Positions 43,752 through 52,809 of a DNA stretch of 64,000 nt are shown here, in pieces. Within the stretch, counting starts at the first letter, position 1, and every line of letters begins with the position of its first letter. The position numbers and the translations under genes were made by a program. The stretch lies in NCBI RefSeq assembly GCF_003333265.1, contig NZ_QOLB01000137.1:29449-93448 (forward strand). Reading direction: 5' to 3'. This DNA comes from Candidatus Halocynthiibacter alkanivorans. Lineage in GTDB: Bacteria; Pseudomonadota; Alphaproteobacteria; Rhodobacterales; Rhodobacteraceae. The notes beneath the pieces are model-generated. The model was not told where the DNA came from. It saw only the letters and a list, made by a program, of their open reading frames with translations, and searched no databases.

Positions 43752-45263
43752 TCAGTGCCTGGACAGCAACCGGTGCAGCTGATCCAGTGCCGGTTGCATT
43801 TCCGCCTCGCTGAAAGCGCAGAACCCCAGCAGCAGGCCATTGATATCGCGATTGTCGCTGCAATAGCCCGACAGTGCCTGGGTGCTCAGGCCCAGTTCCG
43901 TGGCGGCGATGGAAATCTTCCGGTCGTCAAAACGCGCCTGCAGATGAAAGGCGATCTGCATACCGGCCTGATGATCGCTGAAGCTGCCAAACGTGGCAAA
44001 ATCCGCCGCCAGCCGCGTGGTCAGGAACCGGCGGCGCTCGCCATAGATCCGCCGCACCCGGCGCAGGTGACGGTAAAACTCGCCACTGGCAATGAAATCC
44101 GCCAGCGGCTGTTGCGCTATCACCGACCCATTGCTGCCAAACCGCTCCAGGCTGCGCTGAAACTGGTCGCACAAACTGTCCGGGATGATCAAATACCCCA
44201 GCCGCAGAGAATTGGAGAAGATCTTGGAAAAACTGCCGATGTAAATGCTGCGCTGTAACGCGTCAAAACCCGCCATCGCCGGGATCGGCCGGCCCGCGTA
44301 ACGGAACTCACTGTCATAATCATCCTCAATGATCCAGCTGTCACGCGCTTGGGCCTGGTGCAGGAAAGCCTGCCGGCGCTGGGGTGACATCGCGCCTCCC
44401 AGGGGAAACTGATGGGAAGGTGTCAAAACCACCAACCGCGCCTCGTTTTGTCCTGGCACAGCGCCCTGGTCGTCGTTTCTCAAGGATTGCGGCACCAGCC
44501 CCAGCGCGCCTGCGTGCGCGCGTATGGGCAGAAAGCCCGGATCTTCCAGCGCGATGGTCTCGCCGGGACGGGCGAGAGTGCGCATACAGAGTTCAAGCGC
44601 ATCGGTGGCGCCGGCGGTGATGATGATCTGTGCCGGCGTTGCCTGCAGCCCGCGCCATTCCGAGACATGGCGCGCCACCGCCTGGCGCAGCTCCGGGTTT
44701 CCGAACGGGCCATGCCCTTGCAAAAGCCCGGCTGGATTGCTCCGGCACAGCCGCGCCAGAGCCCTGGCCCACTGGCGATGGGGAAACAGTCGCATGTCGG
44801 GCACGCCTGCGTGAAACGGGCGTGGACGGGGCCGTGTCTGGGGTTCGCTGCGCGCTGCTTTGGCGGGCCCGGGTGCAGCGCCGGGTGCAGCGCCGGGTGC
44901 AGCGCCGGGGGCACGCTCCGGTGTTGTCAATTCTGGTGCTGGCGGTTCAGACAGCGGATGGGTCTTTGGCAACTCAACCGCTCCGACCGGGCACAGCGTA
45001 TACCCTGAACCCGGCAGGCTGCTCAGATAGCCTTCTGCCACCAATTGTTCGTAGGCGCTGACCACGGTGGAGCGCGACACGCCGAGTTCAACGGCCCAGG
45101 CCCGGGTCGGCGGCAGGCTGGCCCCGGCCGCCATGGCACCGGAACGTGCGCGTTCCCGCACCGCAGCGCAGATTTGTTCAAACACCGGCACCTTTGAGGC
45201 GCGGTCAATAAAAATGGCCAGGCCAGAGGGCTGTGGCTTGGGCTGTGGCACGGGTTGCTTCAT
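43752..45263 (-). CDS. MocR/PdxR-type GntR-aminotransferase regulator
   Basis: Residues 20-95 form a GntR winged helix (ICAAVRERARSGAMAAGASL, then GVSRSTVVSAYEQLVAEGYL). From about residue 150 onward it is a class-I aminotransferase-like domain with PLP-binding Lys347 in IGSFSKIFSNSLRLGY. This is the MocR family, often regulating vitamin B6, amino-acid or taurine metabolism. The linker contains four APGA-type tetrapeptides (residues 118-133). The regulated gene is not obvious; the nearest are tex and the molybdopterin oxidoreductase, all on the same strand. Confidence 0.92.
   Translation of the reverse strand: MKQPVPQPKPQPSGLAIFIDRASKVPVFEQICAAVRERARSGAMAAGASLPPTRAWAVELGVSRSTVVSAYEQLVAEGYLSSLPGSGYTLCPVGAVELPKTHPLSEPPAPELTTPERAPGAAPGAAPGAAPGPAKAARSEPQTRPRPRPFHAGVPDMRLFPHRQWARALARLCRSNPAGLLQGHGPFGNPELRQAVARHVSEWRGLQATPAQIIITAGATDALELCMRTLARPGETIALEDPGFLPIRAHAGALGLVPQSLRNDDQGAVPGQNEARLVVLTPSHQFPLGGAMSPQRRQAFLHQAQARDSWIIEDDYDSEFRYAGRPIPAMAGFDALQRSIYIGSFSKIFSNSLRLGYLIIPDSLCDQFQRSLERFGSNGSVIAQQPLADFIASGEFYRHLRRVRRIYGERRRFLTTRLAADFATFGSFSDHQAGMQIAFHLQARFDDRKISIAATELGLSTQALSGYCSDNRDINGLLLGFCAFSEAEMQPALDQLHRLLSRH
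44865..44912 (-). repeat. In-frame 12-bp tandem repeat in the MocR linker
   Basis: About four copies of a 12-base unit (plus-strand GGTGCAGCGCCG) encode APGAAPGAAPGAAPGP in the linker between the DNA-binding and aminotransferase domains. Confidence 0.85.
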
Positions 45264-45410
45264 CGGGATATCTCTGCCTCAACTGGTGATATCAGCACCA
45301 TAAGAGCGCATCACAGGCGCGACAACTGCCCCACAGTCCCTCCGCGGTGCAGTCCCCCGCAGTGCGCTGTCCCATCACCTTGCCAGTCCGTAACCCCAGC
45401 AGACTGGACC

Positions 45411-47459
45411 TCACTGCAGCTCAACCTCAACAAAGGTTTCGTTGTAACAAGCGCCGTCCTCGATATCGGTGCGGATGTCAGACGGGATTAGCGCATTGGC
45501 GGTCAAATCCGTGTCACTCGAGTGTCGCCAGGTCCCTTTAGGGCTGTAGAGCACGCCAGGCCGGGTCGCATCGGTCACCGCCAGCACAAACGTCACCCGG
45601 CCGCGCGCGTTCCAGGCCACCACCTTGGCGCCATTGAGCAGGCCACGACTGTCAGCGTCTTCCGGGTGCATCTCCACCACCTCAGCCCCAAGAGAGCTGG
45701 CACAGCCGCCAAAAGTCGCGTTGGTGCGTTTGCTGGAAGACGGCGTGATCAGGACCAGCGGCAGATCACGTGCCACCGGCTCATAGCGCGGCAGACCATA
45801 GCCATACTGTTCCTGCAACTCCTGGGAAAACAGCTCAATACACCCGCTTTTGGTGCCGGGTTTCACTGTTTTACACAGGATCAGATCCTCGCCGCCCGGC
45901 GCGCGCATTTCGATCGCCTGGTCCAATGCAATCTGGCTTGGGCGTACCCCGTCAAAACGCACATCATCACCATCCATCGCCTGATCCATCAGATCGGCAT
46001 CACTGTCGCTAAACATTGGCTCATCAAAGCCAAACCGCGCCGCCAGCCGCCGGAAGATCTCGGTATTGGGCAGCGCTTCGCCAACACAAGGGATCACCGG
46101 CGCCGCCCGTTGCACATAGTTCTGCCCATAGGCGCCATAAATGTCGTCTATTTCGAAATGGCTGGCAGCAGGCAGGATCACATCGGCAAACTTCATACTG
46201 TCGGTCATCACCACATCGCAGCCGGCAATAAACAGATCATCCCGCATCAGCCCCTGGATCAGCCGCGCTTGATCGGGGTGCGTGGCCACTGGGTTGTGGT
46301 TATAGATCATCATCGCTTTGACCGGTATCTTCATGTTTTTGTTCAGTAGTTTCGCGGCGACATCGACGATATTGAAGGTGCGCGTGCCCGCAGGCACCAG
46401 ATCGCTGCGTTGCAGACGCTCCTGAGTCTTGGGCGCGGCCAGTCCCGGTTTGGCCAGCACCCCGGCACCAAGGCGGCCGTGATTGCCGGTCAGCGCCTGC
46501 AATGCCATCGCCGCGCGCAGGCCCGAGCCGCCGCTGTGGCCACGCTCAATGCCGTTGCCAAATGACGCCGCCACATTGTCCCGGCTGACATAGAGATCTG
46601 CCAGTTGGTGGAACTGATCCGCAGTGACACCACAGATGCGTTCCACGTCAGAGACGGAATACTGCCGCGCCGCGCTGATGTAGGGCTCAAAGCCCTCAAC
46701 CCACTGTTTGATAAACGCGTGATCCAACGCGCCCCGCCGTTCCACCTCCGCCGCCAGCGCCAGCGCCAGCACCACATCGGTGCCGGGCCGGATCTGGATA
46801 AACAGGTCACTCTGCTCGGCAACTTTGGTCCGCTTGGGGTCAATCACCACCAGCAGCGCGCCCTGGCTGCGCGCCCGTTTGATCACCCGCATCAGATGCA
46901 AGTTGGACACGGTGACATTGTTGCCCCAGATCAGGATCAGATCGCTGTGTTCCGCCTGTTCCGGCGGCATGCCTGGCGCAGCGCCAAACAGGCTGCTGTA
47001 GGCGCGTCCCCGCACCGCGCCACACAGAGGCCCGCGGTTCAGCTGTGTCGCACCCAGCCGGTGAAAGAACCGCCGGTCCATCGACGCAGCGGCCAATTCG
47101 CCATGGGGGCCGGCATAGTTGAACGGCATCACTGACTGGGGGCCATGGGCGTCGATCGCGCGGGTGAAACCGACGTGAATCAGATCAAGCGCCTCTGCCC
47201 AGCTGATACGCGCGTACTGACCGCTGTCGCGCGGCCCGGTCCGTTTCATCGGATGGGTCAGCCGTGCTTCCCCGTGCACAAACTCGGGATAGGAGCGCAT
47301 GACCTTGTTGCAGACCACCCCAGCGGTGAACGGATTGGCCTCTGAGCCCCTGATGCCGCTGATCTTACCCCCGGTCACTTCCACATTCAGGCTGCAGGTG
47401 TCGGGGCAATCCAGCGGACATACGCTGGGCAGGATCTGGGTCTTGGCACTGATATTCAT
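45411..47459 (-). CDS. Molybdopterin-dependent oxidoreductase, BisC-like
   Basis: The 682-residue enzyme has an N-terminal 4Fe-4S site (Cys14, Cys18, Cys22, Cys50; CPLDCPDTC), bis-MGD binding regions (LILIWGNNVTVSNLHLM, then IDPKRTKVAEQSDLFIQIRPG, then GNGIERGHSGG) and the C-terminal molydopterin dinucleotide-binding domain (LVLITPSSSKRTNATFGG). A Cys in RGPLCGAVRG (Cys146) is at the place expected for a metal ligand. There is no TAT signal, so it is cytoplasmic. Substrate is unknown. GGGGAATT precedes the ATG. It is divergent from the tungstate transporter across a 643-base gap. Confidence 0.88.
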   Translation of the reverse strand: MNISAKTQILPSVCPLDCPDTCSLNVEVTGGKISGIRGSEANPFTAGVVCNKVMRSYPEFVHGEARLTHPMKRTGPRDSGQYARISWAEALDLIHVGFTRAIDAHGPQSVMPFNYAGPHGELAAASMDRRFFHRLGATQLNRGPLCGAVRGRAYSSLFGAAPGMPPEQAEHSDLILIWGNNVTVSNLHLMRVIKRARSQGALLVVIDPKRTKVAEQSDLFIQIRPGTDVVLALALAAEVERRGALDHAFIKQWVEGFEPYISAARQYSVSDVERICGVTADQFHQLADLYVSRDNVAASFGNGIERGHSGGSGLRAAMALQALTGNHGRLGAGVLAKPGLAAPKTQERLQRSDLVPAGTRTFNIVDVAAKLLNKNMKIPVKAMMIYNHNPVATHPDQARLIQGLMRDDLFIAGCDVVMTDSMKFADVILPAASHFEIDDIYGAYGQNYVQRAAPVIPCVGEALPNTEIFRRLAARFGFDEPMFSDSDADLMDQAMDGDDVRFDGVRPSQIALDQAIEMRAPGGEDLILCKTVKPGTKSGCIELFSQELQEQYGYGLPRYEPVARDLPLVLITPSSSKRTNATFGGCASSLGAEVVEMHPEDADSRGLLNGAKVVAWNARGRVTFVLAVTDATRPGVLYSPKGTWRHSSDTDLTANALIPSDIRTDIEDGACYNETFVEVELQ

Positions 47460-48102
47460 CGGAATTCCCCGTATTCACCGGAAAACCGGTTGCTGGTGAG
47501 CTGTCTGGTCAAAGCCTATCAGGGTAATGGTAGTATAAAAATGTCCAAAATTGCACAAAGCATGCATACCAATTTTGCACAACTTTGCCACTGCGCGCTG
47601 GGCCTGGATTGCAGAGCAGCCCCCCGCGGGCAGCGATTGATTCTCTGGGCTACGATGCCGGTAAATCTGTCGCTCTCTGTGCCGTCAAAGCGCCACAACT
47701 CGCCCGGGCTACCGGCGTACCGCAGGTTTCCGGCCCGGCAAAGCGGTGCCGTCTGCCTGGAATGCCAATCGCAACCCGCGAATACGGAAAGCCTCTGCCC
47801 GCTGCTCCGCTTTGTCGGGCGCAGGATTGGATACCCTCCTATGTCATTGATATTGCGCGCTGCTCTGTATTGATCAGGCCTGCATATATAAGTACGCAGA
47901 TCGCCGCCTCGGAGCCGCCGCCGGGCCAGATCTGCTGGACAAACTGATCTCACTTGCCTGGGGTCCGGACTTATCGCGGCCAATTTGTCCGAAATGGTGC
48001 ACGCGAGGTTTTCACGATTGAATATTTTCGGGGCGCGTGGAATCTTTAGGGCCTTAGCAGCCACGGCAATTCCGGGCTGGAGGCAGCAGGCGGAACCCGG
48101 CC
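47460..48102. other. 643-base intergenic region between the oxidoreductase and tupB
   Basis: No gene is supported; the frames of about 120-180 codons on both strands have no family resemblance. The left side, near the oxidoreductase start, is AT-rich and holds two direct repeats TTGCACAA (47551-47558 and 47575-47582). An AT-rich TGCATATATAAG lies near 47880. A GC hairpin surrounds the tupB ribosome site at the right end. Confidence 0.5.
48072..48100 (+). promoter_or_regulatory. Hairpin enclosing the tupB ribosome-binding region
   Basis: CCGGG (48072-48076) can pair with CCCGG (48096-48100), extended by a T-A pair, leaving GGAGG and AGGCGG in the loop two to twenty bases before the tupB ATG. 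It may modulate translation. It does not match what I remember of the Moco/Tuco riboswitch consensus. Confidence 0.3.
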
Positions 48103-48807
48103 ATGAACGAAATTCTTGAAGGTCTTAAGGCGGCCTCCTGGCTGGTGCTGACTTTTGATTCTGACCTGGTTGAGATTACCCTGCGCTCGCTTCAGGTGAC
48201 GCTGACCGCCGTCGCCATCGCTTCACTCATCGGACTGCCGCTTGGCGCCTGGCTGGCAGTGCACCGGTTTCGCCACCGCCGCGCCACCATCGCGCTGCTG
48301 AACGCGCTGATGGGGCTGCCACCGGTGGTGGTCGGGCTGGTGGTCTATCTGCTGCTGTCGCGCGCCGGCCCGTTTGGCGTGCTTGATCTGTTGTTCACTC
48401 CCACGGCCATGATCCTGGCACAGATTGTGATTGTCACCCCGCTGATTGCTTCGATCTCGCATCAGGCGATGCGCGATCTCTGGGCCAGCTATCATGATCT
48501 GCTGATCTCGATCAGCACCCGCAAACGCCAGCGCATCGCCACCCTGTTGTGGGACGGCAGGCGGGCGCTGATCACAGCGGCACTGGCCGGGTTTGGCCGC
48601 GCCATCGGCGAAGTCGGCGCCATTATGATTGTCGGTGGCAATATCGAACACGCTACGAGGGTTCTGACCACCGCCATTGCACTTGAAACCGGCAAGGGCA
48701 ACTTTGATTTGGCGCTGGGGCTTGGTTTTGTGCTGATCGCGCTGGCGATCCTGGTCAACGTGACAACTCATATGATCGGGCGCACGGAAAGTGAGGGCAA
48801 GTGGTGA
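48103..48807 (+). CDS. tupB: Tungstate ABC transporter permease
   Basis: The 234-residue permease has about five or six membrane helices and the ABC permease loop AALAGFGRAIGEVGAIMIVGGN near residues 163-184, which in this EVGAIMIVGGN form is typical of TupB/WtpB. It partners TupC and TupA to import tungstate. The gene starts the tupBCA operon; its stop overlaps the tupC start. Distinguishing tungstate from molybdate rests mainly on the TupA protein. Confidence 0.9.
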   Translation: MNEILEGLKAASWLVLTFDSDLVEITLRSLQVTLTAVAIASLIGLPLGAWLAVHRFRHRRATIALLNALMGLPPVVVGLVVYLLLSRAGPFGVLDLLFTPTAMILAQIVIVTPLIASISHQAMRDLWASYHDLLISISTRKRQRIATLLWDGRRALITAALAGFGRAIGEVGAIMIVGGNIEHATRVLTTAIALETGKGNFDLALGLGFVLIALAILVNVTTHMIGRTESEGKW

Positions 48808-49517
48808 CTTCCATTCTTCCTCTGACGCTCAGCGGTGCCACGGTGAAACGTGGCAAAAAGACCTTGTTGGGCCCTGTTGATATGACGGTGTCGCCCCGGG
48901 GCTTTACCATCATCCTCGGTCCCAACGGGGCGGGGAAAACCACCCTGTTGCGGGCGCTGCACGGGCTGGAACATCTTGATTCCGGCTCGGCGCGCTGGCA
49001 GGTGCCCCTGCGGGATGCGCGCAGCCGCCAGGGTTTTGTCTTTCAGGCGCCGGTGATGATGCGGCGCAATGTGCGGGACAGCCTCGCTTATCCGCTGATC
49101 GTGCATGGTGTGCGGCGCAAAGAGGCCCGCCAACGCGCCGGGCTCTGGGCGGAGAAAATCGGCCTGGGGGACATGCTGGATCAGGCCGCCAGCCAGCTTT
49201 CGGGCGGTGAAAAGCAAAAACTGGCGCTCGCCCGTGCGCTGATCCGCGACCCGGAGATCCTGTTTCTGGACGAGCCATGCGCCAATCTGGACGGGCGCGC
49301 CACCCGCGAAATCGAGGCCATTCTGCAAACCGCCCAGGCCAATGGCACCCGCATTCTGATGTCGACCCATGACATCGGCCAGGCCCGGCGCCTCGCCAGC
49401 GATGTTGTCTTTCTGATGGGCGGCAGGATCATCGAAACCGGCCCTGCAACCACTTTTTTTCACACCCCGTCCACGCCTCAGGCTGTTGCGCTTCTGAACG
49501 GAGATATCGTCGAATGA
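48804..49517 (+). CDS. tupC: Tungstate ABC transporter ATPase
   Basis: The 237-residue ATPase has Walker A GPNGAGKTT near residues 39-47, signature LSGGEKQKLALARAL near 131-145 and Walker B ILFLDEPCANLDGRA, followed by STHDIGQARRLASDVVFL with the switch His. The GTG at 48804 overlaps the tupB TGA (GTGA) with GAGGG seven bases upstream; the adjacent GTG at 48801 is an alternative. The stop overlaps the tupA start by four bases. Confidence 0.9.
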   Translation: MTSILPLTLSGATVKRGKKTLLGPVDMTVSPRGFTIILGPNGAGKTTLLRALHGLEHLDSGSARWQVPLRDARSRQGFVFQAPVMMRRNVRDSLAYPLIVHGVRRKEARQRAGLWAEKIGLGDMLDQAASQLSGGEKQKLALARALIRDPEILFLDEPCANLDGRATREIEAILQTAQANGTRILMSTHDIGQARRLASDVVFLMGGRIIETGPATTFFHTPSTPQAVALLNGDIVE

Positions 49518-50329
49518 TCCGCGTTTTTGCCTTGATTTCAACTCTGTGTTTAACTTTGTTTGCCTCTGTTGCTCAGGCCCAGACGCTGAAACTCGCCGTC
49601 ACCACCTCCTTTAACAATTCAGGTCTTTCGGACGTCCTGCTACCAGCGATCAAACAGGACACCGGAATAGAAGTACAACTTTTGATCGTGGGCACTGGCC
49701 AGGCGTTGCGCCTGGGCAAAGCCGGCGATGTGGACGCAATTCTGGTGCATTCGCGCGCCGCCGAAGAAGCTTTTGTGGCAGAGGGCTACGGCACTTACCG
49801 CCGCGAAATTATGTATAATGATTTTGTTCTGATCGGCCCGGCAGAGGACCCGGCAGGCATTTCCGGCGCACCGACCGCCACGCAGGCGCTACAGCGCATA
49901 TTTGGACAACAAGCAGTCTTTGTCAGCCGTGGCGACGACAGCGGCACTCATAAAATGGAACGCACGCTCTGGACCGCCGCCGGGCTTGAACCCGACACGT
50001 TTAAAGGCTGGTACCGTCCGGTTGGCGCTGGCATGGGCGCGGCGCTGAACACGGCTTCTGGTATGAACGCCTATCTGATGGCGGACCGCGCAAGTTGGCT
50101 TAACTTCGCCAACAAAGGCGATCTGGCGCTGCTCTATGCCGGCGACCCGGTGCTGTTCAACCAATATGCCTTTATCCCGGTTGATCCCGCCCGTTTCCCC
50201 CATGTTAAAAACAATCTGGTGCAAAAACTGGAGAGCTGGCTGACCTCAGAGCGCGCCGCCGGGCTTATCAACGGGTATCAGATCAACGGCGAGACCCTTT
50301 TTACTTTCAATGCAAATCCGGTACCCTGA
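49514..50329 (+). CDS. tupA: Tungstate-binding periplasmic protein
   Basis: The 271-residue protein has a Sec signal (cleavage after Ala22) and then LKLAVTTSFNNSGLSDVLLP. The TTS motif at 30-32 is the oxyanion-binding signature of TupA proteins (TTTS in characterised members; the first T is replaced by V). Further features are DAILVHSRAAEEAFV, SRGDDSGTHKMERTLW and GAALNTASGMNAYLMADRASW, all standard for TupA. It captures tungstate in the periplasm. A tungstate importer beside a formate dehydrogenase fits a tungsten-dependent enzyme. Confidence 0.92.
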   Translation: MIRVFALISTLCLTLFASVAQAQTLKLAVTTSFNNSGLSDVLLPAIKQDTGIEVQLLIVGTGQALRLGKAGDVDAILVHSRAAEEAFVAEGYGTYRREIMYNDFVLIGPAEDPAGISGAPTATQALQRIFGQQAVFVSRGDDSGTHKMERTLWTAAGLEPDTFKGWYRPVGAGMGAALNTASGMNAYLMADRASWLNFANKGDLALLYAGDPVLFNQYAFIPVDPARFPHVKNNLVQKLESWLTSERAAGLINGYQINGETLFTFNANPVP

Positions 50330-50509
50330 CCGGTTCCTGCCGGGCACTGCTGCGGGCATGAATGCGCGGATCGGCCAAAGACCAGGCCAGCGCCCCGGCT
50401 GAAGTTGACCCGGTCCTTATCGCATACTTCAGGCCGCGCTGGCTCAGCGTTGGTCGGTAAACTGACCGGGATTGGCCGGCGTCAGATACCTCCGGGCCCG
50501 CAGCCGCCA

Positions 50510-51022
50510 CTAATGTGTGTGCGGCGCGTCGTCCAGAGAGCCATGTACCGCAAACTGATCCAGCTCCGCCTGCTGCGGTGCGATATTGCGATAGGCTTCT
50601 TTCACCCCGGCATCCGTTAGCTCCCGGCTTACGGTCAGCAATGTGTTGTCGTCATGGCCGTCACAGAGCTCAGCCATCTGCGCCAGCTCGCTCTCTGCGA
50701 CCCCACGCGCTGCCTCAAGTGAAGGCGCGCCGTAATGGCTGACAAAATGCGCCGCCAGCATCTCCACGAGCTCAGCGGTCTCGGAGGCTTCAACCCTGGT
50801 GACCGCCACAAAGGTCACCCGGCCGAAAGTCTCGAGCCCGAGCCAGCCATTGGCAAACGCCTGACGTGCCTTGCCGTTCAGATCGCCCTCAGACCAGTCA
50901 GAAAATTCAAACCCGCCGGAAATACACCACTCGCCGGTGCGGGCAGGAGTGTGAAAGATGTTCATATCACTTTCGTCAAAATGAATTGCACGCGCCAGCA
51001 GCGGTCTGTTCTCCGCGCTCAT
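50510..51022 (-). CDS. Uncharacterised protein, DUF6505-like, in FDH accessory block
   Basis: The 170-residue acidic protein has no signal or membrane segment. Visible features are LLARAIHFDESDMNIFHTPARTGEW near the start, FVAVTRVEASETAELVEMLA in the middle, and a His-rich end (LDDAPHTH). I recall this family as DUF6505, found beside formate dehydrogenase accessory genes in Roseobacters, but cannot confirm it. The start overlaps the preceding ligase-like gene's stop by four bases. It is the last gene of a four-gene minus-strand run and may help formate dehydrogenase maturation. Confidence 0.7.
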   Translation of the reverse strand: MSAENRPLLARAIHFDESDMNIFHTPARTGEWCISGGFEFSDWSEGDLNGKARQAFANGWLGLETFGRVTFVAVTRVEASETAELVEMLAAHFVSHYGAPSLEAARGVAESELAQMAELCDGHDDNTLLTVSRELTDAGVKEAYRNIAPQQAELDQFAVHGSLDDAPHTH

Positions 51023-51744
51023 GGTGTCGCCTCCAGTTGGGAACTTAACGGGATCAGGTGGGTGGTGCCGTCCTGATCGCGCAACAACATGCCGAAACGA
51101 TCATCCACCCCCAGAAAAGTGCCGCTGAGCCCGCCCTGGTTCGCCTCTTCGCCGATGCCCGGCACCAGGCCACGCCATTCATTGTGCAGCGGGCCTGTGC
51201 CTTCACCGGACCAGCGGTTGATCCACACCAGCGTATGGCGCGCCCAGCTTTCCAACAGGGCTTTGGCGTCCACATCGGCGCAGCCCTCGGCATAAAGCGC
51301 GGTTTCGCCCGGAGTGTCGCCCGGACGGTCGGATGCCGGCCCGTCTGAAGCCGGCCACAGCGGAAGTTCCAGCCCAATCACCAGCCAGTCGGGCACTTGC
51401 GCCGGATCTGAAGTTGAGCTGATTGCCCGCAGGTGGCCACAGCTGGCGCCGTTGATTTTTATGCCACCAGCCCAGTCCAGATGCACCGCCACTTCCGGTG
51501 GGGCCAGCGCCCCGAGCGCGTTCTGAAAACCGATGCCACAGGCCGGCAGCATCGCCATGGCGTCCTCCAGCGGCACTTCCGGCGCAAAGATGATGGAGGC
51601 GCGCAACTCGGACGCGCCCAGATTATAGACCACCAGCCCGGCATCACAGCCCAGCGCCGCCTGGGCGATCGCCGCGTCAAGCGGGTCAGATTCGCCCGCG
51701 ACAGGGTAGCCGCTCAGCAGCGGCGGAAAACTCGCGTCCCTCAT
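51019..51744 (-). CDS. Biotin/lipoate-protein-ligase-like protein
   Basis: The 241-residue protein resembles the biotin/lipoate A/B ligase fold with a C-terminal DUF4444-like domain. DWAGGIKINGASCGHLR (near residues 89-105) corresponds to the ligase strand with the substrate Lys, and EWRGLVPGIGEEANQGGLSGTFLGVDDRFGML to the C-terminal SH3-like part. The usual ATP-binding GRGRxGR loop is not seen, so it may not be a true ligase. It overlaps both neighbours by four bases, showing tight coupling with the Mrp ATPase and the DUF6505-like gene. Confidence 0.72.
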   Translation of the reverse strand: MRDASFPPLLSGYPVAGESDPLDAAIAQAALGCDAGLVVYNLGASELRASIIFAPEVPLEDAMAMLPACGIGFQNALGALAPPEVAVHLDWAGGIKINGASCGHLRAISSTSDPAQVPDWLVIGLELPLWPASDGPASDRPGDTPGETALYAEGCADVDAKALLESWARHTLVWINRWSGEGTGPLHNEWRGLVPGIGEEANQGGLSGTFLGVDDRFGMLLRDQDGTTHLIPLSSQLEATP

Positions 51745-52808
51745 AACGTCCCCTCTGCCATCAACCTGCGTGCCAGATTGCGGAACCCCAGTGCCTGGGC
51801 GCTTTCAGGGTCAGACACCACAATCGGTGCGCCGCCATCCGCCGCCAGCCTTATGTCCAGATGCAGCGGAATTTCTGCCAGCAACGGTACGCCCAGTTTT
51901 TCCGCTTCCTGCGCCACGCCGCCATGGCCAAAGATATGCTCCTCATGGCCACAGGCGGAACAAATATGGGTGCTCATATTCTCCACCATGCCGAGGATCG
52001 GGGTGCCCAGCTGATTGAACATATCAATGCCCTTGCGCGCATCCATCAATGCCACATCCTGCGGTGTCGAGACGATAATCGCCCCGTCCAGTCTGGTCTT
52101 TTGCGCCAGCGTCATCTGCACGTCTCCGGTGCCCGGCGGCAGATCCACCAGCAACACATCCAGCGCGCCCCATTGCACCTGCATCAGCATCTGCTGCAAC
52201 GCGCCCATCAGCATCGGTCCGCGCCAGACCACCGCCTGGTCGTCATTGGTCATCAGCCCAATCGACATCATGGTGACACCGTGATTGCGCAGCGGCAGGA
52301 TAGTTTTTCCATCAGGCGAAGCCGGCCGGCCGGACACGCCAAGCATGCGCGGCTGCGACGGCCCGTAGACATCAGCGTCCAGCAATCCGACCCGCTTGCC
52401 CTCAGCGGCCAGCGCGCAGGCCAGATTGGCCGCCACGGTGGATTTGCCGACGCCGCCTTTGCCCGAGGCAATTGCGATGATGTGGTCAATGCCGGGGATT
52501 TTTTCCGGACCTGCCGGCTCGGCCTTGCGGTGTGGTTTCAAGTCCGGTGGCGCCGCCGGGCTGCTGTGGGCGGTCATCAGCGCCGAGACTTTGCCAATGC
52601 CGGGCAACGCTTTCAGATCCGCTTCCGCCCGTGCCCGCACCGGCTCCATCACCGGGGCTGACGCGGCTGTGACTTCAAACACAAAGCGCACATTGCCCTC
52701 GTCCACTGACAGCGCCCGCACCAGACCTGCGGCCATAATATCCTGCTCAGACTGCGGGTCTGCAATACGTTTGAGAACCGCCAGTACTTCGTCCCTCGTG
52801 ACCGCCAT
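51741..52808 (-). CDS. mrp: Mrp/ApbC-family Fe-S carrier ATPase
   Basis: The 355-residue protein has an N-terminal DUF59/MIP18-like domain (VLAVLKRIADPQSEQDIMAAG, residues 8-28), a P-loop SGKGGVGKST near residue 120 of the deviant-Walker type, VDLPPGTGDVQMTL, and the bridging Fe-S motif MSTHICSACGHEEHIFG with a CxxC. Mrp proteins load Fe-S clusters onto target enzymes. Its place in this block suggests dedicated service to formate dehydrogenase, though it could be the general cellular copy. The ATG at 52808 is one base after the DUF6494-like gene. Confidence 0.93.
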   Translation of the reverse strand: MAVTRDEVLAVLKRIADPQSEQDIMAAGLVRALSVDEGNVRFVFEVTAASAPVMEPVRARAEADLKALPGIGKVSALMTAHSSPAAPPDLKPHRKAEPAGPEKIPGIDHIIAIASGKGGVGKSTVAANLACALAAEGKRVGLLDADVYGPSQPRMLGVSGRPASPDGKTILPLRNHGVTMMSIGLMTNDDQAVVWRGPMLMGALQQMLMQVQWGALDVLLVDLPPGTGDVQMTLAQKTRLDGAIIVSTPQDVALMDARKGIDMFNQLGTPILGMVENMSTHICSACGHEEHIFGHGGVAQEAEKLGVPLLAEIPLHLDIRLAADGGAPIVVSDPESAQALGFRNLARRLMAEGTL

Positions 52809-52809
52809 C

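Noticed and set aside
47490..48064. Possible genes in the oxidoreductase-tupB gap
   Set aside because: Frames on both strands have irregular composition, weak starts and no resemblance to any family I know.
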